DNA of 14,318 nt, taken from assembly GCA_002770795.1 (NCBI GenBank), contig PCTP01000171.1:1-14318 (forward strand), given 5' to 3'. Below the pieces are notes generated by a model. It had not been told where the DNA came from. It did no database searches and was given only the letters and a program-made list of their open reading frames with translations. Position numbers and translations under genes: made by a program. This document shows positions 7,461 to 13,742 of this stretch, in pieces (positions within the stretch are counted from its first letter, which is position 1; each line of letters starts with the position of its first letter). The DNA comes from Gammaproteobacteria bacterium CG22_combo_CG10-13_8_21_14_all_40_8 (GTDB taxonomy: Bacteria > Pseudomonadota > Gammaproteobacteria > Enterobacterales > GCA-002770795).

Positions 7461-8576
7461 ATGTCGAAAAGAGATTTTTATGAAGTTCTTGGCGTAACTC
7501 GAGATGCCGATAAAGCCGAACTCAAAAAGGCCTATAAGCGCCTAGCCATGAAGTATCATCCTGATAGGAATAAAGATGATAATACGGTAGAGGCAAAGTT
7601 TAAAGAAGCAAAAGAGGCTTATGAAGTGCTCACCGATGATAACAAACGTGCTGCCTATGATAGACATGGTCATGCGGGCGTTGATCAAAGTGCTGGTGGT
7701 GGTGCCAATTTCAATGACATCTTTGGCGATGTGTTTGGAGATATTTTTGGCGGTGGCCGTGGTGGTCGCCCCAGAGGTCCAGCCCGAGGTTCCGATCTTC
7801 GTTATAATCTTGAAATCACCTTAGAACAAGCCGTTCACGGTAGTAAGGTTGAGATTACTGTCCCTAAGCATATTCATTGCCGTACCTGTTCAGGCTCTGG
7901 CGCTAAAGCGGGTACAAAACCTGTTACCTGTTCCACTTGTCGTGGTCAGGGTCAGGTTAGAATGCAACAAGGACTTTTTGCGGTTCAACAAACCTGTTCA
8001 ACTTGTCGCGGCAAAGGCACCATTATCAAAGACAAATGTGGTGATTGTCATGGCCAAGGTTTGTTGCGAGAAGAAAAGAAACTTTCTGTGAAAATACCAG
8101 CTGGTGTTGATAATGGTGATCGTATTCGCCTAACTGGTGAAGGTGAGGCGGGTGAGCCTGGTGCGCCTCCTGGCGATCTCTATGTGCAGATGCATTTAAA
8201 ACCGCATAGTTTATTCGAAAGAGATGGTGAAAACCTTTACTCTGATGTGCCTATCGACTTTGCAACAGCAGCATTGGGTGGCGAACTTGAAGTCCCAACT
8301 TTGGAAGGCAAAGTGGTTTTGAAAATCCCACCAGAAACCCAATCTGGCAAACTCTTTAGATTAAGAGGCCGAGGAGTGCCTTCAATGCGTGGTGGCTACA
8401 AGGGAGATTTGTTATGTCGAGTTGTGGTGGAAACGCCCGTTAAACTCACTAAAGAGCAAAAAGATCTCCTCGAAAAATTCCGGGGTACCATGAAAGATCA
8501 ATCAGGTAAGCACAGTCCTAAAGCCAGCAATTGGTTAGACGGTGTAAAATCCTTTTTTGAAAATATGACCAAATGA
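7461..8576 (+). CDS. dnaJ: Co-chaperone DnaJ (Hsp40, type A)
   Basis: DnaJ delivers unfolded substrate to DnaK and stimulates its ATPase. With the ATG at 7461 it has 371 residues (E. coli 376) and starts SKRDFYEVLGV like known DnaJ. The J domain (1-70) has HPD at 33-35. A G/F-rich linker (NDIFGDVFGDIFGGG) follows. The zinc domain has four CxxCxGxG repeats (CRTCSGSG, CSTCRGQG, CSTCRGKG, CGDCHGQG), all cysteines present. C-terminal beta domains and a dimerisation tail complete it. The ribosome site is weak (GAG at 7452-7454). An upstream in-frame TTG at 7398 falls inside the terminator hairpin and is rejected. The stop codon overlaps the dapB start. Confidence 0.98.
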   Translation: MSKRDFYEVLGVTRDADKAELKKAYKRLAMKYHPDRNKDDNTVEAKFKEAKEAYEVLTDDNKRAAYDRHGHAGVDQSAGGGANFNDIFGDVFGDIFGGGRGGRPRGPARGSDLRYNLEITLEQAVHGSKVEITVPKHIHCRTCSGSGAKAGTKPVTCSTCRGQGQVRMQQGLFAVQQTCSTCRGKGTIIKDKCGDCHGQGLLREEKKLSVKIPAGVDNGDRIRLTGEGEAGEPGAPPGDLYVQMHLKPHSLFERDGENLYSDVPIDFATAALGGELEVPTLEGKVVLKIPPETQSGKLFRLRGRGVPSMRGGYKGDLLCRVVVETPVKLTKEQKDLLEKFRGTMKDQSGKHSPKASNWLDGVKSFFENMTK

Positions 8577-9412
8577 ACCCCAAACGCTTTCACCTCGTCA
8601 TTACCGGTTCCCACGGAAGAATGGGGAAAGTGTTAATGGATCTATTGCAATCACAACCAGCAACAGATCCTGCGGCTTCATTCAACTTGATGGGGGCAAT
8701 TCATCGCCCCCGCTCAGCGTCATCAGATAATTCCGAGATTGGAAAATCGCTCAGCGTTCAGCAACAACTTCAGCAATTTTCCCATCCTGTTGATGTGATC
8801 ATTGATTTTTCACGCCCTGATTTTGCGATGGAAGTAGCTGAGCAATGCGCTAAAAACCATATCGCGTTTGTTTCAGGTACAACAGGCTTTACAAATAACC
8901 AGCTGGAACATCTAAAGCAACTAAGCCAACAAACACCCATCCTTTATTCGGCTAATATGAGCATCGGTGTGAATACCTCATTTTCTCTAGTTCGCCTGAT
9001 GACCCAGCTACTGGGGGACTATGCCGATATCGAAATTATCGAAGCACATCACCAACATAAAATAGACGCACCCTCAGGAACTGCCCTACTTTATGGCGAA
9101 GTGATTGCTGAGCAACAGGGTAAGAAATTATCCGATGTTGCAACGTTCAACCGCTTTGAGCAAAATACAGCACGTCAAAAAGGAACCATTGGCTTTAGCT
9201 CAATTCGTTCAGGTGAAATTGTCGGAGAGCATGAAATATTATTCGGTATGGCTGGCGAGCAATTGGGTCTAAAGCATCGAGCCTATAGTCGATCAGTCTT
9301 CGCTTCAGGCGCTATCAATGCCGCCCATTGGCTCATGGGAAAACCTGCGGGTTGGTACAAGATGGAAGACGTTTTAGATATTCAAACCAAGTTAAAAAAA
9401 CTTCTAGGGTAA
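8573..9412 (+). CDS. dapB: 4-hydroxy-tetrahydrodipicolinate reductase
   Basis: DapB reduces 4-hydroxy-tetrahydrodipicolinate to tetrahydrodipicolinate with NAD(P)H, in the cytosolic lysine/diaminopimelate pathway that supplies peptidoglycan. The 279 residues compare with 273 in E. coli. The Rossmann motif GSHGRMG is at 12-18, SGTTGF at 101-106, and the catalytic region EAHHQHKIDAPSGTA at 157-171 puts His159 and Lys163 at their E. coli numbers. The C-terminus has the RAYSRSVFASGA dimer region. The ATG overlaps the dnaJ stop as ATGA and has no Shine-Dalgarno of its own, so translation is probably coupled to dnaJ. In Pseudomonas and several other gammaproteobacteria carA follows dapB. Here an accessory patch does. 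No clear terminator was seen after the stop. Confidence 0.97.
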   Translation: MNPKRFHLVITGSHGRMGKVLMDLLQSQPATDPAASFNLMGAIHRPRSASSDNSEIGKSLSVQQQLQQFSHPVDVIIDFSRPDFAMEVAEQCAKNHIAFVSGTTGFTNNQLEHLKQLSQQTPILYSANMSIGVNTSFSLVRLMTQLLGDYADIEIIEAHHQHKIDAPSGTALLYGEVIAEQQGKKLSDVATFNRFEQNTARQKGTIGFSSIRSGEIVGEHEILFGMAGEQLGLKHRAYSRSVFASGAINAAHWLMGKPAGWYKMEDVLDIQTKLKKLLG

Positions 9413-9517
9413 CAGCAAATCTCGCTCTAACCTTAGAACCGTGGCAAAAACCGTACTAAGCTGTAAAATTCGTTTAAAATATCACGACAAATTGCGACTA
9501 AAATGACGACTAGAACA

Positions 9518-9551
9518 AGACTAGACTGATAGACTGAAGACTGAAGACTGA
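9518..9551. repeat. AGACTGA heptamer array
   Basis: Three perfect tandem AGACTGA units fill 9531-9551. One more copy lies at 9523-9529 separated by a single T, and AGACT at 9518-9522 is a partial unit. The preceding bases (GCGACTA, TGACGACTA) look like further decayed copies. No coding role is apparent. Confidence 0.85.
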
Positions 9552-9586
9552 GACAGCTAATCATTGTGTGTGGGTGTCAACATTTT

Positions 9587-9619
9587 TAAGTTCTGCCTAA
9601 GTTCTGCCTAAGTTCTGCC
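9587..9619. repeat. Three tandem 11-mers, TAAGTTCTGCC
   Basis: Three exact head-to-tail copies at 9587-9597, 9598-9608 and 9609-9619, followed after six bases by a partial copy (TAAGTT at 9625-9630). It sits about 100 bases before the group II intron domain V. The array could be a slippage product or protein-binding iterons. There is no nearby replication gene, so an origin is not claimed. Confidence 0.9.
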
Positions 9620-9717
9620 TGTCCTAAGTTGTGGTAAAGTCATCAAGCTGTTTATACCCAGTGTACGAGTGCTACACCCATACCCCAATATGCGACTGAG
9701 TGTCTGACTTGTCCTAG

Positions 9718-9811
9718 GAGCCGTATGCGTTAATAGCGCACGTACGGATCCTGTGCCGGAGGGGAAGTGAGCGGGCTGAAACTGGTCTGTGAGCTAACCC
9801 TTTACGGCGAT
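9718..9811 (+). mobile_element. Orphan group II intron 3' end (domains V and VI)
   Basis: Domain V: 9718-9750 starts GAGCCGTATGCG with the catalytic AGC triad at 9719-9721. CCGTA pairs with TACGG (9743-9747), TGCG (9726-9729) pairs with CGCA (9737-9740), and CG (9741-9742) forms the expected two-base bulge on the 3' strand. Domain VI: GCCG (9755-9758) pairs with CGGC (9805-9808) and GAGGGG (9759-9764) with CCCTTT (9798-9803), leaving A9804 as the single bulge. That A is eight bases from the proposed 3' end, which finishes in AT (9810-9811), matching the AY rule. Oddities: the domain V apical loop is not a GNRA tetraloop and G9720 faces A9748. There is no reverse transcriptase and no convincing 5' end, so this is probably a truncated remnant. 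Confidence 0.8.
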
Positions 9812-9954
9812 TAAAATAATCCCAATAATCCAAGACAGGCACAGCTAAAGAGAAGTATTTTTTTTGGTTCAAACAGTAAGAAGGTTTAAAGTGTGTGTTC
9901 ATTTGCCATTTATGCGTTTGCCCTGTATTACGTACTTCAACGCTAAAGTAAAAA

Positions 9955-9983
9955 ATGACTTATGAATTACAATGTAATACAAT
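9955..9983 (+). promoter_or_regulatory. Toxin-antitoxin promoter with palindromic operator candidate
   Basis: ATGACT (9955-9960) and TACAAT (9978-9983) are 17 bases apart, a reasonable sigma-70 pair. A perfect palindrome ATTACA-A-TGTAAT (9966-9978) fills the spacer and touches the -10, and an overlapping TGTA-A-TACA lies at 9973-9981. Ribbon-helix-helix antitoxins normally repress their own promoter at such sites. The link to this antitoxin is inference. Confidence 0.6.
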
Positions 9984-10016
9984 TATCTTTATTGCCATGT
10001 GATAGGAGAGAGAACG

Positions 10017-10283
10017 ATGCCAATGACCAGTGTGCGTATGCCAGAACAACTCATGAATAAATTAGAAGCGATTGCAGAAAAATTAGATCGCTCTAAAGGA
10101 TGGATCATAAAAGATGCCATAAGCCAATATGTTGAACGTATAGATCAGCGCGAGAAAATGCTGGCTGATACAAGACAAGCATTGGTTGATCTTGAAGATG
10201 GTAATGTGCTCAATGGGGAGGAAGTGATGTCCTGGATAGAGAGTTGGGGCAAAGCCGATGAGAAGTCACCACCGACAATATGA
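10017..10283 (+). CDS. CopG-type ribbon-helix-helix antitoxin
   Basis: An 88-residue protein beginning MPMTSVRMPEQLMNKLEAIAEKLDRSKGWIIKDAI in outline: a short beta strand (TSVRMP, 4-9) then two helices, the ribbon-helix-helix DNA-binding fold (about 3-45). The tail (about 46-88, acidic, with EEVMSWIESWG) is the part expected to wrap and neutralise the toxin. AGGAG at 10004-10008 is eight bases before the chosen ATG. A GTG at 9999 is in frame but overlaps the promoter-proximal side of that site and is less likely. It overlaps the toxin gene by four bases (ATGA), typical for coupled antitoxin-toxin translation. Autoregulation through the upstream palindrome is likely. Confidence 0.88.
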   Translation: MPMTSVRMPEQLMNKLEAIAEKLDRSKGWIIKDAISQYVERIDQREKMLADTRQALVDLEDGNVLNGEEVMSWIESWGKADEKSPPTI

Positions 10284-10549
10284 AATTAAAATTTACCGCA
10301 CAAGCTTTACACGACTTGTACCGACTCAGAAAATTTATTGCTGAAAAAAATCCAAAGGCCGCGACAAAATACAGTGAAAAATTGCTGTCGACCATCCGCA
10401 AGCTGGAATCTAACCCCATGCTTGGCAAAGCCTTGGAAGCCGAACTGGATGGTCGAGAACTTATTGCAGGACATTATGTGATTCACTACACCATGAGGGA
10501 TGAATTGATTTATATCCTTAAAATATGGCATGGCAAAGAAGAAAGATAA
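10280..10549 (+). CDS. RelE/ParE-superfamily toxin, ParE type
   Basis: An 89-residue basic protein with the ParE pattern: KLKFTAQALHDLYRLRKFIA at the N-terminus, NPKAA at 24-28, a helix ending NPMLGKALE, RELIAGHYVIHY at 59-70 and the C-terminal ILKIWHGKEER strand. ParE toxins poison DNA gyrase, while RelE relatives cleave mRNA. The sequence looks closer to ParE, but the target cannot be settled by eye. The start is fixed by the ATGA overlap with the antitoxin. Full length, no frameshift seen, so the module is probably active. Confidence 0.88.
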   Translation: MKLKFTAQALHDLYRLRKFIAEKNPKAATKYSEKLLSTIRKLESNPMLGKALEAELDGRELIAGHYVIHYTMRDELIYILKIWHGKEER

Positions 10550-10571
10550 AAGGCCGCCACGGTTCACAAAA

Positions 10572-10589
10572 AGGCTTGTTATCAAGCCT
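10572..10589 (-). terminator. Hairpin with T-run, minus-strand orientation
   Basis: AGGCTTG (10572-10578) pairs with CAAGCCT (10583-10589) around TTAT. Read on the minus strand, the stem is followed by TTTTTG. It could end transcription coming from the SDR operon about 400 bases away, or protect the toxin gene from antisense read-through. On the plus strand it is followed by GCAAAAAAA, so it should not terminate there. Confidence 0.5.
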
Positions 10590-10756
10590 GCAAAAAAACA
10601 CAAGATCGTTGCCAACTCTTATTGCAAACCGTGGCACTAAAAGCCTTTGTGATAGCTCCCCCAACCCGTTAACTGGACATGCATAACTTACTCAAGCTGA
10701 ATATTTTCATGCCATGATATTCGATTTATGAGGTGGCTGTACTCCCCTTGACAGAG

Positions 10757-10876
10757 CCTCAAATCACTTTGGTCTCAGTGGTCAAATAGCCATGGAAGGC
10801 TATTTGAGTTTAGCGAGATAGGATGGATAGGGGTATACCTCCAAACGACCGCTCGATTGGCCAAAGTTATTTGAGG
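10757..10876. repeat. Nested inverted-repeat element of about 120 bp
   Basis: The outer arms CCTCAAATCACTTTGG (10757-10772) and CCAAAGTTATTTGAGG (10861-10876) match at 15 of 16 positions as inverted repeats. Inside is a perfect 10-bp hairpin TCAAATAGCC (10782-10791) / GGCTATTTGA (10798-10807) with a 6-base loop. The inner TATTTGAG-TTT and the outer TATTTGAGGTTT are also similar, suggesting internal duplication. It could be a MITE-like remnant, a repeated extragenic element or a structured RNA. I do not recognise the family. Confidence 0.7.
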
Positions 10877-10967
10877 TTTGCCGTAGGCCGAAGGAACGGG
10901 CTGTTCGGGATTATTAAGGGGAAAGTCAGTACTTCTCCTTGACGAAAGAATTGGAATTTAGCATTAA

Positions 10968-10987
10968 AAGTTTACCAATTTAAACTT
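10968..10987 (-). terminator. Weak hairpin after the SDR stop codon
   Basis: AAGTTTA (10968-10974) pairs with TAAACTT (10981-10987). On the minus strand it begins eight bases after the SDR stop, preceded by TTTTTT and followed by TTAATG. The stem is A/T-rich and the T-tract short, so it is only a possible terminator of the minus-strand operon. Confidence 0.35.
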
Positions 10988-10995
10988 AAAAAACA

Positions 10996-11793
10996 TCACG
11001 CCAACAACCCCCCATCAACCGGCAAAAAAACCCCAGTAATATAACTCGCGGCATCACTCGCCAAAAACAAAAATGCCGGTGCGATCTCTTCAGGTTGTGC
11101 CATTCTGCCCATGGGGATCATGGGTAAAATACTCTGGAGTAATTTCTCGTTTTTAGTCAGTGCCGAAGCAAACTGGGTATCGGTAAGACCTGGTAATACC
11201 GCGTTCACTCTCATGCCATATTTTGCGGTTTCTTTGGCTAGGGCGGCGGTCATGGAGAGGATTGTGGCTTTGGTCATTGAATAAATCCCTTGCATGGGGG
11301 CTGGGATGATGCCATTGACTGAGGCGGTGTTGATGATGCAGCCTTTTTTGGCTTCACGCATGAGTTTGCCGACTTGCTGGCTGATATTGAGGTAGCCTTG
11401 GATATTGACTTCAAAGGTTTTATCGATGGCAGATTGTGGTGTGTCTAGGAGTTCTCCAAAAAATGGGTTGGTGGCGGCATTGTTGATTAATATATCGATT
11501 CGTCCAAATTTTGCGACGATGGTTTTGATTAAATCGTCGATTGCTTGGGGTTGCCCAATATGACAGGCGATGGGGGTGACGGGGGATTGATCGCTAAATT
11601 GTGCATTTAAAGTTGCGGCCAGTTCATCCAAATTTTGTTGGTTGCGGCTGGAGATAATCACCTGTGCGCCATTTTCGGCAAAGAGTTTGGCGACGGCTGC
11701 GCCAATACCACGACTGGCACCAGTAATGAGTGCAATTTTTCCGCACAGGTTAAAGCAGTTTGGGATGGTTGGAACGTTGCCTTGCTGGTTCAT
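10996..11793 (-). CDS. Short-chain dehydrogenase/reductase (classical SDR)
   Basis: A 265-residue cytosolic NAD(P)-dependent oxidoreductase. The Rossmann motif TGASRGIG is at 24-31, the structural NNAAT at 104-108, Asn130, and the catalytic Ser158, Tyr171 and Lys175 (YxxxK) are all present. The C-terminal PVDGG (258-262) is typical of the FabG-like group. Basic Arg after the first beta strand (SSRNQQN) favours NADP. TGGAG on the minus strand (11801-11805) lies seven bases before the ATG. It is 30 bases after the phosphotransferase gene and last in the operon. By context it may reduce or oxidise a hydroxyacyl- or ketoacyl-CoA, like the reductase in bacterial levulinate clusters. The substrate is not determined. 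Confidence 0.9.
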   Translation of the reverse strand: MNQQGNVPTIPNCFNLCGKIALITGASRGIGAAVAKLFAENGAQVIISSRNQQNLDELAATLNAQFSDQSPVTPIACHIGQPQAIDDLIKTIVAKFGRIDILINNAATNPFFGELLDTPQSAIDKTFEVNIQGYLNISQQVGKLMREAKKGCIINTASVNGIIPAPMQGIYSMTKATILSMTAALAKETAKYGMRVNAVLPGLTDTQFASALTKNEKLLQSILPMIPMGRMAQPEEIAPAFLFLASDAASYITGVFLPVDGGLLA

Positions 11794-11823
11794 TCTTGTT
11801 CTCCAAAAGAAGTTGTTTTCACC

Positions 11824-12984
11824 CTAACTTACAATTTGTGCTTCGGCTGTTTTGATTAAAATATTGACCTGTTGACCAAAGTTTTTAAAGGCTGGGTTAT
11901 CGGTTTGTTGATGATAGTAGCGATAGTAAATTTGTTGTCCAATGCCTGCTAATCGAAATAAACCAAACACATAATAGGGGGTGAGATTAAAACCTGTGAG
12001 ATGGCGTTTTTCACAGTAGCGATCAAAAATTTGTGCTCTGCTGTACATGCCCTCTAACTGCGTTGGCATTCTGCGGATCATTTGCATTAAATCTGAGTCT
12101 GCGGCTTCAACCCAATAAGCCAGTGAACAACCGAGATCAATGAGGGGATCACCGATGGTGCTGAGTTCCCAATCTAATACCCCGCTGATCTGCGTGTGAT
12201 CGGCGGGATTTAATAATAGATTATCAAATTTGTAATCGTTATGAATAAGACTCACGAATCCCGAGTCTTTGTTTAAATGTTGCTCTAGCCACTTTGCGAG
12301 AGAATCTACCGCTGCAACATCAGGTGTTTTAGCTTGATTAAAGCGTTCTAGCCAACCACTAAGCTGTCTTTCTACAAAACCTTGAGGTTTGCCAAGTTGA
12401 CTTAGTTCTCCTTGCGACACGTCAATTTTATGCAGATTCACCAATTCATCGATCCAATTTTCACAGAGCGCAGCATTTTGTTCTGCTGTGGTTTTATAAG
12501 GGAGATCCTTACCCACTTTAAGGCCGTGGAGTTCTTGCATCAGAAAAAAAGGTTCACCCAATAAGTCGCCCAGCGGATCTAAATGGATGGCAGCGGGTGC
12601 TAGAGGGTAATAATCTTTTAATCGTTTTAATAGATGATATTCCCGTGCCATGTTATGAGCCGTTTTGGATTTTGTGCCACTAGGAGGACGTCTTAATATC
12701 ATGGATTTTTCGGCGCTGGATAAGCGATAACTTAGGTTGGAAACACCGCCAGAGAGTTGTTCAATATTGAACCGATTTTCATGAATGAAGTCGGGAATAT
12801 GCTGTTGTAAATATTGAGCTAAAGGTTGCTCGGGTAGAGTATCGGATGAACGACTTTGCTGAGTCACATTGACTCTTGGTTCATGAATGGGAAATTCACT
12901 GGATTCGATATCAGATGTATTAAGAGTCTCTGAGTTATCGAAATTTTCTGTGTCAGATAAGTTATCTGGATTATTAGAGGTCAT
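11824..12984 (-). CDS. APH-fold phosphotransferase, ACAD10/ACAD11 kinase-domain-like
   Basis: A 386-residue kinase of the aminoglycoside-phosphotransferase fold. The nucleotide loop LSGGVSN is at 77-83, the hinge region FFLMQELHG at 146-154, the catalytic loop HNDYKFDN at 249-256 and the metal-binding DWELSTIGDPLIDLG at 271-285. This pattern is that of the kinase half of ACAD10/ACAD11 and of LvaA-type bacterial proteins, which phosphorylate 4-hydroxyacyl-CoA (established for those relatives). It is not a drug-resistance APH. Residues 1-50 are an acidic, N/S/T/D-rich extension of unknown role. The start is supported by AAGGGA just upstream, two bases separate it from the TetR stop, so translation is coupled. 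Its neighbour is an ACAD10/11-like dehydrogenase, supporting a two-protein version of the fused animal enzyme. Confidence 0.88.
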   Translation of the reverse strand: MTSNNPDNLSDTENFDNSETLNTSDIESSEFPIHEPRVNVTQQSRSSDTLPEQPLAQYLQQHIPDFIHENRFNIEQLSGGVSNLSYRLSSAEKSMILRRPPSGTKSKTAHNMAREYHLLKRLKDYYPLAPAAIHLDPLGDLLGEPFFLMQELHGLKVGKDLPYKTTAEQNAALCENWIDELVNLHKIDVSQGELSQLGKPQGFVERQLSGWLERFNQAKTPDVAAVDSLAKWLEQHLNKDSGFVSLIHNDYKFDNLLLNPADHTQISGVLDWELSTIGDPLIDLGCSLAYWVEAADSDLMQMIRRMPTQLEGMYSRAQIFDRYCEKRHLTGFNLTPYYVFGLFRLAGIGQQIYYRYYHQQTDNPAFKNFGQQVNILIKTAEAQIVS

Positions 12985-12986
12985 GA

Positions 12987-13742
12987 TTAGATCCCTTTAA
13001 AAATAATAGATTCAATGTAAGCGGTATATTGTTCACAATGAATTTTTTGTTTAGAAAATTTTGCGCGTTTTAAATACCAAGTTTGTAATAATGATTTAAT
13101 TAAATGCGTCGCCATAAACACATCATCAATCGCAATGAGTTGTCGATCTTTGATCTGAGCTAACAGCGAATATAAAATTTGTTCGGTGACTTGTTCATTA
13201 TTTAAAGCCACTTCACGCACCGATGCGGGCAAATATTTGGCTTCCATATAAGCAAAGAAGAACCAGGATCGAAGTATTTCACTTAAAAATATATGCCCTC
13301 TAATCATTCTATGCAAATCACTCATCAATTGGCTGTCGCTGATATTTTTCCATGCCTTTTTTTTTCCCGAGGAAACAGTTGGGTAGTCCAGATGAATAGT
13401 CTGGCTGAAAACATGGGGTAAAAATTGATGGATCATTAGCGCTAGTTGTTGCTTACTGCCTATATAGGCATAAATCCCTCCTAAGCTGATCCCAGACTCT
13501 TCACTGAGATCGCGCAGACTCATCAGCGCAAAGCCTTTGTCATGAGATAATTTAAACGTCGATTGAATAATCACAGCGAGTTTTTCAACAGCGGTTTTTT
13601 GGCGTTGTACTTGAATTTTATCACGATGAAGGGCATAAAAAAGTGGCCAAATTTCTGCATCGGCCAGGGTCATACAATGACTAAATAAGGCGAGATCGTT
13701 TTCATTCGTCCATTCCTTCGCACTGATGGTTTGATTCTTCAT
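12987..13742 (-). CDS. TetR/AcrR-family transcriptional regulator
   Basis: A 251-residue regulator, longer than the usual 190-220. The helix-turn-helix is at about 74-98 (SLRDLSEESGISLGGIYAYIGSKQQL), a clear TetR recognition region. The C-terminal helices would bind a small ligand, perhaps an acyl-CoA by context. About 50 residues before the DNA-binding domain are unusual. They could be a real extension or part of a longer family. The ATG overlaps the dehydrogenase stop (ATGA), and the stop is two bases before the phosphotransferase ATG. The regulator is thus embedded in the operon it presumably controls. The operon promoter and operator lie beyond the window. Confidence 0.88.
   Translation of the reverse strand: MKNQTISAKEWTNENDLALFSHCMTLADAEIWPLFYALHRDKIQVQRQKTAVEKLAVIIQSTFKLSHDKGFALMSLRDLSEESGISLGGIYAYIGSKQQLALMIHQFLPHVFSQTIHLDYPTVSSGKKKAWKNISDSQLMSDLHRMIRGHIFLSEILRSWFFFAYMEAKYLPASVREVALNNEQVTEQILYSLLAQIKDRQLIAIDDVFMATHLIKSLLQTWYLKRAKFSKQKIHCEQYTAYIESIIFKGI

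Larger units (their letters stand above)
9413..10016. other. Long intergenic accessory region between dapB and the toxin-antitoxin pair
   Basis: About 600 bases without a convincing gene. From left to right it holds an AACCGTGGCA motif (9437-9446) that recurs at 10627-10636, a heptamer array, a triplicated 11-mer, an orphan group II intron 3' end, and the promoter/operator of the antitoxin gene. No intron-encoded reverse transcriptase remains. A 62-codon minus-strand open frame over 9714-9902 is explained by the structured intron RNA sequence and is not annotated. Confidence 0.7.
10550..10995. other. Intergenic region between the toxin gene and the SDR gene
   Basis: About 446 bases with no convincing gene. 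It contains the inverted pair GCCACGGTT (10556-10564) / AACCGTGGC (10627-10635) enclosing a hairpin, a nested inverted-repeat element at 10757-10876, two similar segments TACTCCCCTTGAC (10740-10752) and TACTTCTCCTTGAC (10930-10943), and a weak hairpin just after the SDR stop. A 39-codon frame at 10823-10942 lies mostly in the repeat structure and is not called. Confidence 0.6.

Noticed and set aside
9714..9902. 62-codon minus-strand frame
   Set aside because: It runs antisense through the intron domain V-VI structure. The residues show no family pattern.
9999..10016. GTG start for the antitoxin
   Set aside because: The AGGAG lies between this GTG and the ATG at 10017, so it can serve only the latter.
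10823..10942. 39-codon plus-strand frame (MDRGIPPNDRSIG start)
   Set aside because: No ribosome site, and half of it is the inverted-repeat arm. It is likely a chance frame in a structured element.
11824..12984. Aminoglycoside resistance kinase
   Set aside because: The HNDYKFDN and DWELSTIGDP pattern and the acyl-CoA dehydrogenase neighbour point to the ACAD10/11-LvaA kinase group, not to a drug-modifying enzyme.
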